Of a stretch of DNA of 64,000 nt, positions 63,828-64,000 are shown piece by piece. This DNA is from Plotosus lineatus (taxonomy: Eukaryota; Chordata; Actinopteri; Siluriformes; Plotosidae), in assembly GCA_024760905.1 (NCBI GenBank), contig CM045750.1:10658919-10722918 (forward strand). Reading direction: 5' to 3'. The notes under the pieces were generated by a model. It saw nothing but the letters and a program-made list of their open reading frames with translations, made no database searches and was not told the DNA's origin. How positions within the stretch are numbered: the stretch's first letter is position 1; every line of letters begins with the position of its first letter. The position numbers were made by a program, and so were the translations under genes.

Positions 63828-64000
63828 TATATGTACAGATCTCAAGAAGAAACACAGCCTACGTACTACATGGTGGAAGAAAATATATGAATGTATATGA
63901 CACACAACAAAAAAATTAGAGGACAAATGGGAATGTAAAACAGGGTTAACAGAGGACAGCATGACATCTAAAGGACTGTCGAGGAGGAATGAGCTCTTTC
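63828..64000. other. GRIK1 intron edge
   Basis: AT-rich sequence with no exon or repeat recognised. Confidence 0.4.

Overview
This is vertebrate genomic DNA, almost certainly from a teleost fish. Genes are split into short exons with GT..AG introns and are embedded in dense fish-type transposable elements and microsatellites. Three host genes can be read by protein homology, in the order and orientation of the human 21q21 block: MAP3K7CL (+), BACH1 (+), GRIK1 (-). I do not assign a species. The mix of tRNA-derived SINEs, Tc1 and pogo relatives and an RTE-like LINE would fit an otophysan such as a catfish, but that is only an impression. Layout: 1-5750 is repeat-rich, probably MAP3K7CL intron, with SINEs nested in SINEs and a 797-bp foldback element. 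5751-5931 is the last coding exon of MAP3K7CL. 6241-17160 is intergenic repeat: a LINE fragment, pogo-type and other MITEs, a Tc1 fossil carrying a 29-bp minisatellite, and a pogo C-terminal ORF. 17180-17365 could be a BACH1 promoter and non-coding first exon, followed by a perfect CNC-sMaf (ARE/MARE) core. 21302-37233 holds four coding exons of BACH1, about 678 aa with BTB domain, CP heme motifs and CNC-bZIP. Its third coding intron is 12.2 kb and contains a near-full-length LINE inserted in a MITE, and a second LINE fused to a SINE. 37234-43844 is SINE-rich. 43865-62280 (minus strand) holds eight coding exons of GRIK1, from just upstream of S1 to the C-terminal tail; the amino-terminal domain lies beyond 64000. 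62302-63827 is a Tc1-like transposon sitting 21 bp from a GRIK1 splice acceptor. How the genes relate: BACH1 is a heme-sensitive transcription repressor, GRIK1 a kainate receptor subunit and MAP3K7CL a small coiled-coil protein. They share ancestral synteny, not a pathway. The most notable host-gene observations are in GRIK1. The pore Q/R site, which mammals recode by RNA editing, is encoded directly as arginine (AGA). The tail exon carries a one-base-type frame disruption that leaves the conserved PDZ-ligand terminus out of frame. Most of the remaining sequence is explained by transposons, many nested with readable target-site duplications. No CRISPR, rRNA or functional tRNA gene was seen.
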